A stretch of DNA of 64,000 bases from DASTFY01 sp963829955 (GTDB lineage Bacteria > Actinomycetota > Acidimicrobiia > Acidimicrobiales > Ilumatobacteraceae), in the NCBI GenBank assembly GCA_963829955.1, contig CAWHKS010000017.1, positions 62,001 through 126,000 of the forward strand, given 5' to 3'. Every line of letters begins with the position of its first letter. Positions within the stretch are counted from its first letter, which is position 1. Positions 19,046-27,292 of this stretch are shown here, in pieces. The translations under genes and the position numbers were made by a program. Below the pieces are notes generated by a model that worked only from the letters and a program-made list of their open reading frames with translations, had not been told where the DNA came from and made no database searches.

Positions 19046-19294
19046 CTAGTGCGCCAGCGCCAGACGGCGGCGCTTCAGGATGCGGCGGCGCTCCCGCTCG
19101 GAGCAGCCTCCCCAGACCCCGTGCTCGATGCGGTGCGAGAGCGCGTACTCGAGGCAGCTCTCGATGACCGGACAGGAGGCGCAGATCTTGCGGGCACGGT
19201 CGACCCCCACCCCGTCAGAGGGGAAGAACGTCGCGGGCGGGTGGTTTCGACAGTTGCCCTCGGCCATCCAGCCGGTCAGCATCTCATCCATCAT
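19046..19294 (-). CDS. WhiB-family iron-sulfur transcription factor
   Basis: An 82-residue WhiB-like protein (start ATG 19294; the frame stays open to 19318). The four cluster cysteines are in EGNCRNHP, ICASC and ESCLEYA. The turn GVWGGCSERERRRILKRRR has an additional Cys directly after GVWGG, and a basic tail. It lies between rseA and htrA on the opposite strand, divergent from htrA. A WhiB1-like assignment is plausible from its shape but not proved. Confidence 0.9.
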   Translation of the reverse strand: MMDEMLTGWMAEGNCRNHPPATFFPSDGVGVDRARKICASCPVIESCLEYALSHRIEHGVWGGCSERERRRILKRRRLALAH

Positions 19295-19343
19295 CGGCTC
19301 CTCGCGGGTACGCAGCAATCACGTCGCTCGCCCGCTTCCAGTT

Positions 19344-19358
19344 CCCAGTGTGCCTGGG
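19344..19358. promoter_or_regulatory. Inverted repeat between whiB and htrA
   Basis: CCCAG-TGTGC-CTGGG is a perfect 5-base inverted repeat in the divergent whiB/htrA gap, upstream of the SigE-type promoter. It may be an operator; the regulator is unknown. Confidence 0.35.
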
Positions 19359-19366
19359 AGATCTCA

Positions 19367-19392
19367 GGAACTCGACGTTCTTCGCCGCCGTT
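19367..19392 (+). promoter_or_regulatory. SigE-type promoter GGAACT-16-CGTT before htrA
   Basis: GGAACT (19367-19372) and CGTT (19389-19392) are 16 bases apart, the same spacing as before sigE. It places htrA in the SigE regulon. Confidence 0.65.
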
Positions 19393-19435
19393 CTGTTCCC
19401 GGATGGACGATCAATACAACCACGGAGAGACCCCG

Positions 19436-20623
19436 ATGGCCAACTTCTTCGACGATTCCGGCCCCTCCCGCGAGCCTGATTTCCCGCCTCCGGCCCTTCC
19501 CGCCCACGCCACGCGTCGGGTCCGCCCCGGTCTGCGCGGCGCGGTCGCCGGCGGCTTGGTGGGCGCCCTCGTGGCCGGTGGCGTGGGCTTCGCGGCCGGC
19601 CGGCTGGCCGCTGAGGACCACCCCACTGTCGACGCGGCGGTGGTCCAGGCCGCCCCGGCAGCACTGACGGACGGCGCCCTCGACCTGCGGAGCCTGCTGG
19701 CGAAGGTCTCACCCTCCGTGGTGTCCATCCAGCTCGGACAGGCCTCCGCCGACGAGGTCGTGCAGTTCGGGGCCGGGTCGGGCGTCATCATCTCCGACGA
19801 CGGGCTCGTCCTGACGAACGCCCACGTGGTGGACGGCGCCGACGTGATCCAGGTGCGGCTGAGCGACGACCGGACGATTCGGGCCGATCTCGTCGGTACG
19901 TCCCCGAGCCACGACATCGCCCTCGTGCGCCTTCGCGAGACCGAGGACCTCCAGCCCGCCACCCTCGGCTCCTCCGAGGCCGCCCAGGTGGGCGATCAGG
20001 TGGTCGCCATCGGCAACGCCCTGGCGCTGGGCGACACCCCCACGGTCACGACCGGCATCATCTCCGCCAAGGGCCGCACGCTCCAGGACGGCGAAGTCAC
20101 CCTCGAGAACCTCATGCAGACCGACGCTGCCATCAACAAGGGCAACTCGGGTGGCCCGCTGCTCGACGCCGCGGGCCGGGTCATCGGCATCAACTCGGCC
20201 GGTATCCCGGGAGCTGAGAACCTGGGCTTTGCCATCGAGATCGACGCCATCCGGCCGCTGATCGATCAGCTCCGGTCTGGCGAGGGCACCGAGGTGGAGG
20301 TCCAGGCCTTCCTCGGCATCACCAGCGCCGAGACGACGCAGCTCACCCCGGCAGAGGCCGAGCAGCTCGGCGTGAGTGGTGAGGAGGGTGTCGTCGTAGT
20401 GAGTGTCCAGCCCGAGTCGGCCGCGTCCGACGCCGGCCTGCAGCCCGGGGATCTCCTCCGGACGGTGGGCGGCACCACTGTCGCCGGACCGGAGACGGTG
20501 CGCGACGAGATCCGCGGGAACGAGCCCGGCGCCGCCATCCCGATCGAGGTCGAGCGTGACGGCAAGCTGACCACGCTTTCGGCCGTCCTCGGTTCCCAGC
20601 CCGTGACGGCGGTCGGCGGCTGA
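19436..20623 (+). CDS. htrA: HtrA/DegP-type membrane serine protease
   Basis: A 395-residue S1C protease. Residues 1-35 are cytoplasmic, followed by a membrane helix (GLRGAVAGGLVGALVAGGVGF). The trypsin-like domain carries the triad: His in TNAHVV, Asp in SHDIALV and Ser in KGNSGGPL. One PDZ domain forms the C-terminus (about 285-390; GLQPGDLLRTVGG). It degrades or refolds envelope proteins and may cleave the anti-sigma factor in this circuit. ATG 19436 has a GGAG ribosome site; an upstream ATG at 19403 is less likely. A SigE-type promoter lies 44 bases upstream. Confidence 0.92.
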   Translation: MANFFDDSGPSREPDFPPPALPAHATRRVRPGLRGAVAGGLVGALVAGGVGFAAGRLAAEDHPTVDAAVVQAAPAALTDGALDLRSLLAKVSPSVVSIQLGQASADEVVQFGAGSGVIISDDGLVLTNAHVVDGADVIQVRLSDDRTIRADLVGTSPSHDIALVRLRETEDLQPATLGSSEAAQVGDQVVAIGNALALGDTPTVTTGIISAKGRTLQDGEVTLENLMQTDAAINKGNSGGPLLDAAGRVIGINSAGIPGAENLGFAIEIDAIRPLIDQLRSGEGTEVEVQAFLGITSAETTQLTPAEAEQLGVSGEEGVVVVSVQPESAASDAGLQPGDLLRTVGGTTVAGPETVRDEIRGNEPGAAIPIEVERDGKLTTLSAVLGSQPVTAVGG

Positions 20624-20674
20624 TGACGGCCGGGCGCCGGTAGCATCCTGCGGCCGAACCAACCGGAGGTGCAG

Positions 20675-20947
20675 ATGTCGACAGTGAACCCGGCCGTCGA
20701 GCCGCCCGCGGGGCACGCACGCGTGATCTTCCTGGGGCCCGTCTCGCCGCACTGGGAGATCGACAGCGACTTCGGCGATCGCAAGGTCATCGAGGAGTTC
20801 CGGGCCCGGGCGCTCGCTCGCCTCGTCCTCCTGCCCCGCGACGATCCGCAGTTCCGGCGCAACCGGGAGCGCATCGTGCGCGACGCTGAACGTGAGCGCA
20901 TCGTGCTCGAGTGGGATCTGGGCCTTCCCGAAGGCGAGGAGATCTGA
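20675..20947 (+). CDS. Conserved-looking 90-residue protein upstream of ppk1
   Basis: A 90-residue soluble protein of unknown family. It begins with a Pro-rich stretch, then HARVIFLGPVSPHWEIDSDFG, followed by an Arg/Glu-rich helical region (EEFRARALARLVLLPRDD, RRNRERIVRDAERERIVLEW). No Cys, signal peptide or membrane helix. A GGAGG ribosome site is 5 bases from the ATG, and ppk1 starts 8 bases after its stop, so the two are probably cotranscribed. A role linked to polyphosphate is a guess from position. Confidence 0.65.
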   Translation: MSTVNPAVEPPAGHARVIFLGPVSPHWEIDSDFGDRKVIEEFRARALARLVLLPRDDPQFRRNRERIVRDAERERIVLEWDLGLPEGEEI

Positions 20948-20955
20948 CGGTAGCG

Positions 20956-23082
20956 ATGTCCCATTCTGAGGACGCGTTTCCGGACGGATACGCTGCCGCC
21001 GTGTCCTCCCTGGTGGATCCGCCTCCCGGGCCACCACCGCGGCTGCTGAATCGGGAGCTGTCGTGGTTGGACTTCAACGAGCGGGTGCTGGCCCTCGCCG
21101 TCGGCGACACCATGCCCCTCCTCGAACGGCTCAAGTTCTGCGCCATCTTCACGTCCAACCTGGACGAGTTCTTCCAGGTGCGGGTGGCCGCGCTGAAGGA
21201 CCAGGTGGCGGCCGGCCTGACCCAGCTGTCGCCTGACGGCCGGTCGCCCGGGCAGCAGCTCATCGAGATCGGTGACCGGGTCGAGGTGCTGGTGCGTCAG
21301 CAGGAGGACCTGCTCATCGATGTCCTGATCCCGGCCATCGCCACGCATGGCATCGTCCTGTGCCGCTGGTCCGACCTCGATCTCGACGATCGCAAGCATC
21401 TCGACGAGGTGTTCGACGAGCGGGTGTTCCCGGTCCTCACGCCGCTCGGCGTGGACCCCGCCCACCCCTTCCCGTACATCTCCAACCTGTCGCTCAACCT
21501 GGCCGTTCTCGTCTACGACGCCCAGCACGACCAGGAGCGCTTCGCCCGGGTCAAGGTGCCACCGACGCTGCCCCGGTTCATCGGTCTGCCGGACGGCGAA
21601 CGGTTCATCCTCCTGGAGGACCTGATCGCGGTCCACCTCGACGCCCTGTTCCCGGGCATGACCGTGGTCGACCACTGGATGTTCCGGGTCACGCGCAACG
21701 CCGACCTCACCGTCGAGGAGGAGGAGGCCGACGACCTCCTCGCCGCGCTCGAGATGGAGCTTCGCCGCCGGCGCTTCGGCCGCGCCGTCCGCCTGGAGAT
21801 CGAGGCGGGTGCCTCCGAGAAGGTCCTCGCGCTCCTCGTCGACGAGCTCGACCTCACGGAGGACGACATCTCCTTCCACCGGGCGCCGCTCGACCTCACG
21901 GGGCTGTGGGCGTTGCACCGGCTGGACCGGCCCGAGCTGAAGGATCCTCCCTGGCCGCCGGTCACCCAGGCACGCCTGGCCGAGGCCGTCGAGGAGGAGC
22001 GCAGCCTCTTCGAGGTCATCCGGGGCCAAGACGTGCTCGTCCACCACCCCTACGACTCGTTCACCAGCTCCGTGGAGGAGCTCATCCGGCAGGCGGCCGA
22101 CGACCCGGACGTCCTGTCCATCAAGGTGACGCTCTACCGCACGTCGGGTGATTCGGCGATCGCCCGCGACCTGATCCGGGCCGCCGAGCGTGGGGTGCAG
22201 GTGGCCGTCCTGGTGGAGCTCAAGGCCCGCTTCGACGAGCAGCGCAACATCACCTGGGCCAAGCGCTTCGAGGAGGCTGGCGTCCACGTCGTCCACGGCG
22301 TCGTGGGCCTGAAGACCCACTCGAAGTGCGCGCTCGTCGTGCGGGACGAGCCCGAGGGGCTTCGCCGGTACGCCCATATCGGAACCGGCAACTACAACTC
22401 CTCCACCGCGCGGCTGTACGAAGACCTCGGGCTCCTGACCTGCGATCCCCAGATCGGTTCGGACCTCAGCCAGCTCTTCAACAACCTGACCGGCTTCTCC
22501 CGCGAGGACCCGTACCGGCGTCTGGTCGTGGCGCCCCGGTCGCTCCGGCCCCGTTTCGCGGACCTGATCGCCCGGGAGGCCGCCTTCGGTGCGGACGGCC
22601 ACATCACCATGAAGATGAACTCTCTCGTGGACCCGGAGCTCATCGAGGCGCTCTACGCGGCCAGCCAAGCCGGCGTGAAGATCGACCTGATCACCCGCGG
22701 CATCTGCTGCCTGCTGCCGGGCGTGCCCGGGGTGAGCGAGAAGATCCGCGTCCGCTCGATCCTCGGCCGCTACCTGGAGCACTCCCGCATCTACGTCTTC
22801 GCCAACGGCAACGGGCGCGGCCGGCCGGTGTACTACATCGGCTCCGCCGACCTGATGCCTCGCAACCTGGACAAGCGGGTCGAGGTGCTGGTGCCGGTGA
22901 CCGTGACCGAGCACCGCCAGAAGCTCGACGAGGTGCTGTCCTCCGCGCTGGCCGAGGACACCCGCTCATGGGAGCTGGGACCCGACGCCCACTGGCGGCC
23001 GGTCGGCTGGGACGGTGGCGACTCCCAGGCCTTCCTCTACGACATGGCCCGACAACGGGCCCGGCGGCTCGTCCGGCCGTGA
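20956..23082 (+). CDS. ppk1: Polyphosphate kinase 1
   Basis: Reversibly makes polyphosphate from ATP through a phosphohistidine. The 708-residue chain has the PPK1 layout: N domain (RLLNRELSWLDFNERVLALA), head domain (about 120-320) and two phospholipase-D-like C domains. The catalytic His is in VVGLKTHSKCALVVR. GTGNYNSSTARLYEDLGLLT and YIGSADLMPRNLDKRVEVLVPV are further ATP-site signatures. The next gene, with polyphosphate-related CYTH and CHAD domains, overlaps by 4 bases. I start at ATG 20956. Confidence 0.95.
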   Translation: MSHSEDAFPDGYAAAVSSLVDPPPGPPPRLLNRELSWLDFNERVLALAVGDTMPLLERLKFCAIFTSNLDEFFQVRVAALKDQVAAGLTQLSPDGRSPGQQLIEIGDRVEVLVRQQEDLLIDVLIPAIATHGIVLCRWSDLDLDDRKHLDEVFDERVFPVLTPLGVDPAHPFPYISNLSLNLAVLVYDAQHDQERFARVKVPPTLPRFIGLPDGERFILLEDLIAVHLDALFPGMTVVDHWMFRVTRNADLTVEEEEADDLLAALEMELRRRRFGRAVRLEIEAGASEKVLALLVDELDLTEDDISFHRAPLDLTGLWALHRLDRPELKDPPWPPVTQARLAEAVEEERSLFEVIRGQDVLVHHPYDSFTSSVEELIRQAADDPDVLSIKVTLYRTSGDSAIARDLIRAAERGVQVAVLVELKARFDEQRNITWAKRFEEAGVHVVHGVVGLKTHSKCALVVRDEPEGLRRYAHIGTGNYNSSTARLYEDLGLLTCDPQIGSDLSQLFNNLTGFSREDPYRRLVVAPRSLRPRFADLIAREAAFGADGHITMKMNSLVDPELIEALYAASQAGVKIDLITRGICCLLPGVPGVSEKIRVRSILGRYLEHSRIYVFANGNGRGRPVYYIGSADLMPRNLDKRVEVLVPVTVTEHRQKLDEVLSSALAEDTRSWELGPDAHWRPVGWDGGDSQAFLYDMARQRARRLVRP

Positions 23083-24623
23083 CGGGCTCGGGCGACGACC
23101 CGCTGCCTCACGAACGCGAGGCCAAGGTCTCCGTGTGGCCCGGCTTCCGGGTGCCGGACCTCCACGCCTTCGTCCCGTGGGTGGTGACCGCGGACCCGAA
23201 GGAGCAGGTGCTCGACGCGCGGTACCTGGACGCCGAGGACCTGCGTCTGCTGCGCATGGGCATCACCTTCCGGCATCGCACAGGCGAAGGGGATCCGGAC
23301 GGCCGCTGGACGCTCAAGCTCCCGGCACCCAGCGAGGGCGTGATGCTCGACCGCTTGGAGCTCGAGGAGCCGGGTCCTCCCGGTCCGCCGCCCGCGCACC
23401 TGGCCGGCCTGGTCAAGGGTCTGTTGCGGGGCGCAGCGCTGGTGCAGGTGGCGCACCTCCAGACCCATCGCACGGTCGTCCCCATCACCGATCAGGCCGA
23501 GCGGCCGCTGGGCCTCCTCAGCGATGACGTCGTGTCGGCCCTCGACGGCGACCGAGTCGGCCTGCGCTTCCGGGAGATCGAGGTGGAGGCGGTGGCGGGC
23601 GCCCCCGACTCGGTCGTGACCGCCGTGGTCGACGCGCTCCGAAAGGCCGGGGCCGGTGAAGCTGACCACGTGCCCAAGCTGGCCAAGGCGCTCGGCCCGC
23701 GGGCGCTTGCGCCTGGTGACCCGGACGTGGGCCCGATCGGCAAGGACGCCACGACGCACGCCGTCTTCCGAGGCGCGGTGGCCTCGGCCGTGCGCCGCCT
23801 GCTGGTCCACGATCCCGTCGTACGGCTGGATGCCGGCGACGAGGGAGTGCACCAGGCCCGCGTCGCCACCCGCCGGCTGCGCAGCGACCTGCGCACCTTC
23901 CGGCCGCTGCTCGACACGCCGGACGAGCCGCCGGCCCTGGCCCCCCTGCTCGAGGAGCTGCGGTGGCTGGGAGGGCTGCTCGGCGCCGTCCGGGACGCCG
24001 ACGTGCTCGGGCAGCGCCTGAGCGAGGTGGTGCGCGACCTGGACGATCCGGACGAGGAGGCGGCGCAGGGCCTGCTCGACCGACTGGCCGCCGAACGGGC
24101 GCCGCTGCTCGACGAGCTGCACGGCGCGCTCGACAGCGATCGGTATGTGCGGCTCGTGCAGGCGCTGGTCGAGCTGGCCCTCGACCCGCCGCCCCTCGAT
24201 CGCGCCGAGGAGCCGGCGCGGACCACCATGCCGGAGCTGGCCGCCCTCCCGTGGGACCACCTGGTCCGCCGGGTGGGGCGTCTGGACCACAAGCCGGCCG
24301 ACGAGGAGCTCCACCGCGTGCGCATCCTGGCCAAGCGGGCCCGGTACGCGGCCGAGGCGGCGGCCGTCGTGATCCCGGCGGCCGGCCGCCACGCGTCCGC
24401 CATCGCCGACCTGCAGAGCGTGCTGGGCGACCACCAGGACGCCGTCGTGGCCGAGGCCTGGCTGCGCCGCGCCGTGGCCGAGGGCGCGGGAGGCCCCGAG
24501 TCCTTCGCCGCCGGGCTGTTGGTCACGATGGAGCGTGAGCAGGCGGCCCGGTACCGGAAGCGCTGGCGGTCGGCGTGGACGGACGCCAGCGGCAAGAAGC
24601 TCACCGCCTGGCTGGCGGGGTGA
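23079..24623 (+). CDS. CYTH-CHAD protein
   Basis: A 514-residue fusion. The N-terminal CYTH (triphosphate tunnel) domain, about 1-200, has an EREAKV (ExExK) start and charged strands such as GRWTLKLP and LRFREIEVE. CYTH enzymes hydrolyse triphosphate or related substrates. The CHAD domain (about 220-510) has the paired His/Arg helices VHQARVATRRLRSDLRTF and LHRVRILAKRARYAAEA. CHAD domains bind polyphosphate. Coupling to ppk1 by a GTGA overlap fits a role in polyphosphate turnover or localisation. Confidence 0.9.
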   Translation: MTGSGDDPLPHEREAKVSVWPGFRVPDLHAFVPWVVTADPKEQVLDARYLDAEDLRLLRMGITFRHRTGEGDPDGRWTLKLPAPSEGVMLDRLELEEPGPPGPPPAHLAGLVKGLLRGAALVQVAHLQTHRTVVPITDQAERPLGLLSDDVVSALDGDRVGLRFREIEVEAVAGAPDSVVTAVVDALRKAGAGEADHVPKLAKALGPRALAPGDPDVGPIGKDATTHAVFRGAVASAVRRLLVHDPVVRLDAGDEGVHQARVATRRLRSDLRTFRPLLDTPDEPPALAPLLEELRWLGGLLGAVRDADVLGQRLSEVVRDLDDPDEEAAQGLLDRLAAERAPLLDELHGALDSDRYVRLVQALVELALDPPPLDRAEEPARTTMPELAALPWDHLVRRVGRLDHKPADEELHRVRILAKRARYAAEAAAVVIPAAGRHASAIADLQSVLGDHQDAVVAEAWLRRAVAEGAGGPESFAAGLLVTMEREQAARYRKRWRSAWTDASGKKLTAWLAG

Positions 24624-25039
24624 CCGGCGGCGACGCCCCGATCCTCGCCGCCGGTGGCGTCCTGTGGCGGCCGGCCCGGGACTCGTTCGAGATCCTGCTG
24701 ATCCACCGCCCCCGCTACGACGACTGGACCCTGCCCAAGGGCAAGGTGGACGCCGGTGATGCCGACCTCGAGGCCACCGCGCAGCGGGAGATGTGGGAGG
24801 AGACCGGGCTGCGGGGCCGGATGGGTGCCGACCTCGGCGAGATCCACTACGAGGTCAAGGGCCGCCCCAAGGTCGTGCGCTACTGGGCGATGGAGCTGAC
24901 GGACGACGCCGCGCCGCCGTTCGAGGCCAACGACGAGGTCGACGAGCTGGCCTGGCTCCCGCCCGACGAGGCCCGCGCCCGCCTGGTGTACCTGCCCGAC
25001 GCCGAGATCGTCGACCGCTTCCTCGCCTCCTGGGTCTAG
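24620..25039 (+). CDS. Nudix hydrolase (MutT-like)
   Basis: A 139-residue Nudix enzyme. The Nudix box spans GKVDAGDADLEATAQREMWEETGLRG, with the essential REMWEE metal-binding core. It is preceded by ILLIHRPRYDDWTLPKGKVD, typical of MutT1 and diadenosine-polyphosphate hydrolases. The GTG overlaps the CYTH-CHAD stop, so it is the third gene of the ppk1 operon. Possible substrates are oxidised dNTPs, ApnA or inositol-type polyphosphates; the sequence does not decide. Confidence 0.9.
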   Translation: MTGGDAPILAAGGVLWRPARDSFEILLIHRPRYDDWTLPKGKVDAGDADLEATAQREMWEETGLRGRMGADLGEIHYEVKGRPKVVRYWAMELTDDAAPPFEANDEVDELAWLPPDEARARLVYLPDAEIVDRFLASWV

Positions 25040-25067
25040 CGGCCGCCGGGGCTCCTGTAGTGGGCGA

Positions 25068-25111
25068 GTTCGCCCACGCTTCGTCGCCCGTTCACCTCCC
25101 GTCCACCCGGG
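25068..25111 (+). promoter_or_regulatory. Candidate Pho box, four 11-base units
   Basis: Four 11-base units in register: GTTCGCCCACG (25068), CTTCGTCGCCC (25079), GTTCACCTCCC (25090) and GTCCACCCGGG (25101). Streptomyces PhoP binds direct repeats of this length that begin GTTCACC. The site is 69 bases upstream of the pstS GTG, and a possible -10 TACCGT lies at 25139-25144. Confidence 0.7.
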
Positions 25112-25179
25112 CCGAGGGAGTTGGACACGCAGGCTTCCTACCGTCGCAGCCGTTCCCCGACCATCAAGGAGACCGGCAC

Positions 25180-26262
25180 GTGAAGACACCCCTGCGGCGC
25201 AGCCTCCTCGGCGGCGCCATTGCCCTGTCGCTCGTGGCAGCGGCCTGCGGCAGCGATGACAACAGCTCGGACCCGACGGATGCCCCGGCGGGCGACGCCA
25301 CGACCACGGCCGGCGGCGCCGCGGCCTCGGAAGCGCCGGCCTCGGGGGGTGGCGGAGGTGGGGCGGTCAGCGGCTCGGTCGTCGTGTCCGGCTCCTCGAC
25401 GGTCGAACCCATCTCGATCGTCGTGGGCGAGAAGTTCAAGGCGGCCAACCCCGATGCCGGCGTGACCGTCGACGGCCCTGGCACCGGTGACGGCTTCCAG
25501 CTCTTCTGCGCCGGTGAGACGGACATCTCGGACGCCTCCCGCCCGATCAGCGACGAGGAGATCGCGGCCTGCGAAGGCGCCGGCATCGAGTACACAGAGC
25601 TGGCCGTCGGCATCGACGGCTTGACCGTGGCCACCAACCCGGCCAACGCGGACGTCGAGTGCCTCGACGTGCCGGCGTTGTACGCCCTGCTCGGCCCGGA
25701 GTCCGAGGGCATCGACAACTGGAGCGGCGCCAACGAGCTGGCCACAGAGGTCGGCTCCGCCTACACGAGCCTCCCCGACGCCGACCTGGTGATCTCGGGT
25801 CCGGGTGAGGAGTCCGGCACGTACGACAGCTTCGTCGAGTTCGCGATCGCCGACCTGGCCGAGGAGCGTGGCCAGGACGTGTTCACAAGGGCCGACTACA
25901 ACTCCAGCCCGAACGACAACGTGATCGTCCAGGGCATCGAGGGGTCGGATACCTCGCTCGGCTGGTTGGGCTTCGCGTACTACGAGGCCGAGAAGGACCG
26001 GATGAAGGCCATCGCCATCGACACCGGCGACGGGTGCGTCGCCCCGAGCGTGGAGACGATCGGCGATGGCTCGTACGGTTTCTCGCGGACGCTCTACATC
26101 TACGTGAACAACGCCAAGGCTGCGGAGAACCCCGCCGTGAAGGCGTTCGTCGACCTGTTCCTCTCCGAAGAGGGTCTGGCCTCTGTGACCGAGGCCGGCT
26201 ATGTCGCCCTGCCCGACGATCAGTGGACGGCGTCGCAGGACGCCTGGGCGGCCGTCGGCTGA
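25180..26262 (+). CDS. pstS: Phosphate-binding lipoprotein PstS
   Basis: Captures phosphate outside the membrane for the Pst ABC transporter. The GTG start is followed by a lipoprotein signal (SLLGGAIALSLVAAACGS) with the lipidated Cys, a low-complexity linker rich in Ala, Thr and Gly, and the mature domain from about residue 62 (SGSVVVSGSSTVEPISI). Phosphate-site segments are SGSSTV, GPGTGDGFQLFC, ISDASRPI and GEESGTYDSF. 360 residues is normal. It is first of pstSCAB-phoU-phoR-phoP, with a Pho box upstream and a strong hairpin downstream. Confidence 0.94.
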   Translation: MKTPLRRSLLGGAIALSLVAAACGSDDNSSDPTDAPAGDATTTAGGAAASEAPASGGGGGGAVSGSVVVSGSSTVEPISIVVGEKFKAANPDAGVTVDGPGTGDGFQLFCAGETDISDASRPISDEEIAACEGAGIEYTELAVGIDGLTVATNPANADVECLDVPALYALLGPESEGIDNWSGANELATEVGSAYTSLPDADLVISGPGEESGTYDSFVEFAIADLAEERGQDVFTRADYNSSPNDNVIVQGIEGSDTSLGWLGFAYYEAEKDRMKAIAIDTGDGCVAPSVETIGDGSYGFSRTLYIYVNNAKAAENPAVKAFVDLFLSEEGLASVTEAGYVALPDDQWTASQDAWAAVG

Positions 26263-26275
26263 CCCTTCCTAGACT

Positions 26276-26314
26276 GCGGCCGGCCGGGGATCACCCCCCG
26301 ACCCGGCCGGCCGC
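26276..26314 (+). terminator. 13-base-pair hairpin between pstS and pstC
   Basis: GCGGCCGGCCGGG (26276-26288) pairs perfectly with CCCGGCCGGCCGC (26302-26314) around a 13-base loop. No T-run follows, so it is more likely a partial terminator or an mRNA 3'-end stabiliser that lets pstS be made in excess of pstCAB. Confidence 0.65.
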
Positions 26315-26353
26315 ACCTGGGACGTCCACCATCGACCGATCCTGAGGACTGCC

Positions 26354-27290
26354 ATGGCCGTCAAAGCGCCGCCGATCCGAACCGTCGCCGACCTACGCGG
26401 TGACGCCCGCCGCCTGCGCAAGGAAGCCGCGGTGCGGGCACTGCTGTTCCTGGCGGCGTTCTTCTCCGTCGTCGTCAGCGCGCTGATCCTCTGGTCGCTG
26501 TTCGACCGGGCCATCGACTTCGTTCGGGTCGTCGACCCGAGCGCCCTGTGGGACTCGGGCTGGTATCCCCGCCGGGGTCGCTTCGACCTGCGGACGGTCG
26601 TCGTGGCGTCGTTCATCGTCGGTGGGATCGCCATGCTGGTGGCCGCGCCCATCGGGGTCGGGGCCGCCATCTACCTGTCGGAGTACGCCAAGCCCCGGGT
26701 GCGCCGCATCCTCAAGCCGATCCTGGAGATCCTGGCCGGCGTTCCCAGCGTCGTGATCGGCGTCTTCGCGCTCGAGCTTCATCGGCCCGAACATCGTCCA
26801 GCCCCTGTTCGAGTCACCGTCCCAGTTCTCGATGATGGCCGCCGGCATCGGCATCGGCCTCCTCGTCGTGCCGCTCGTGGCCTCGATCTCCGAGGACGCG
26901 TTGCGATCGGTCCCCGACGCCCTCCGGGAGGCCAGCTACGGCGTCGGGGCCAAGAAGGCGGGCACCGTCCTGCGGGTGGTCGTGCCGGCCGCCATCTCCG
27001 GCATCGTCGCCGCCTTCATCGTGGCGACGTCCAGGGCCATCGGCGAGACCATGGTGGCGGCACTGGCCGCCGGCGCGTCGGGCGGGGCGCAGTTCACCGC
27101 CAGCCCGACGGATCCCGGCCTCACCATGACCGCGGCCATGGCTGCCCTCGCCAGCGGCACGGACCAGGTGCGAGGCGACTCGTTGGCGTTCCCGAGCCTG
27201 TTCTTCGTGGGCCTGCTCCTGTTCGTCATGACCCTGACCCTCAACATCATCGCCGGCCGCTTCGTCGGCCGCGTACGCGAGAGGTACTAG
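26354..27290 (+). CDS. pstC: Phosphate ABC transporter permease PstC (frame interrupted)
   Basis: Membrane permease of the Pst system. The first frame gives the cytoplasmic start, the first helix (ALLFLAAFFSVVVSALIL), and GVGAAIYLSEYAKPRVRR and LEILAGVPSVVIGVFAL. Frame breaks within GCGCTCGAGC (26768-26777), where one base is extra. The next frame continues SFIGPNIVQPLFES, then DALREASYGVGAKKAGTVL, the coupling helix that contacts PstB, and the remaining helices to TAG 27290. Corrected length is about 312 residues. The break sits at the same 10-mer as in pstA, which points to a sequencing artefact. Confidence 0.88.
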
Positions 27291-27292
27291 CA

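Noticed and set aside
20266..22914. Very long open frame on the minus strand (over 850 codons) opposite ppk1 and htrA
   Set aside because: Typical GC-rich shadow of real coding on the plus strand; no domain or motif, while ppk1 and htrA have full motifs.
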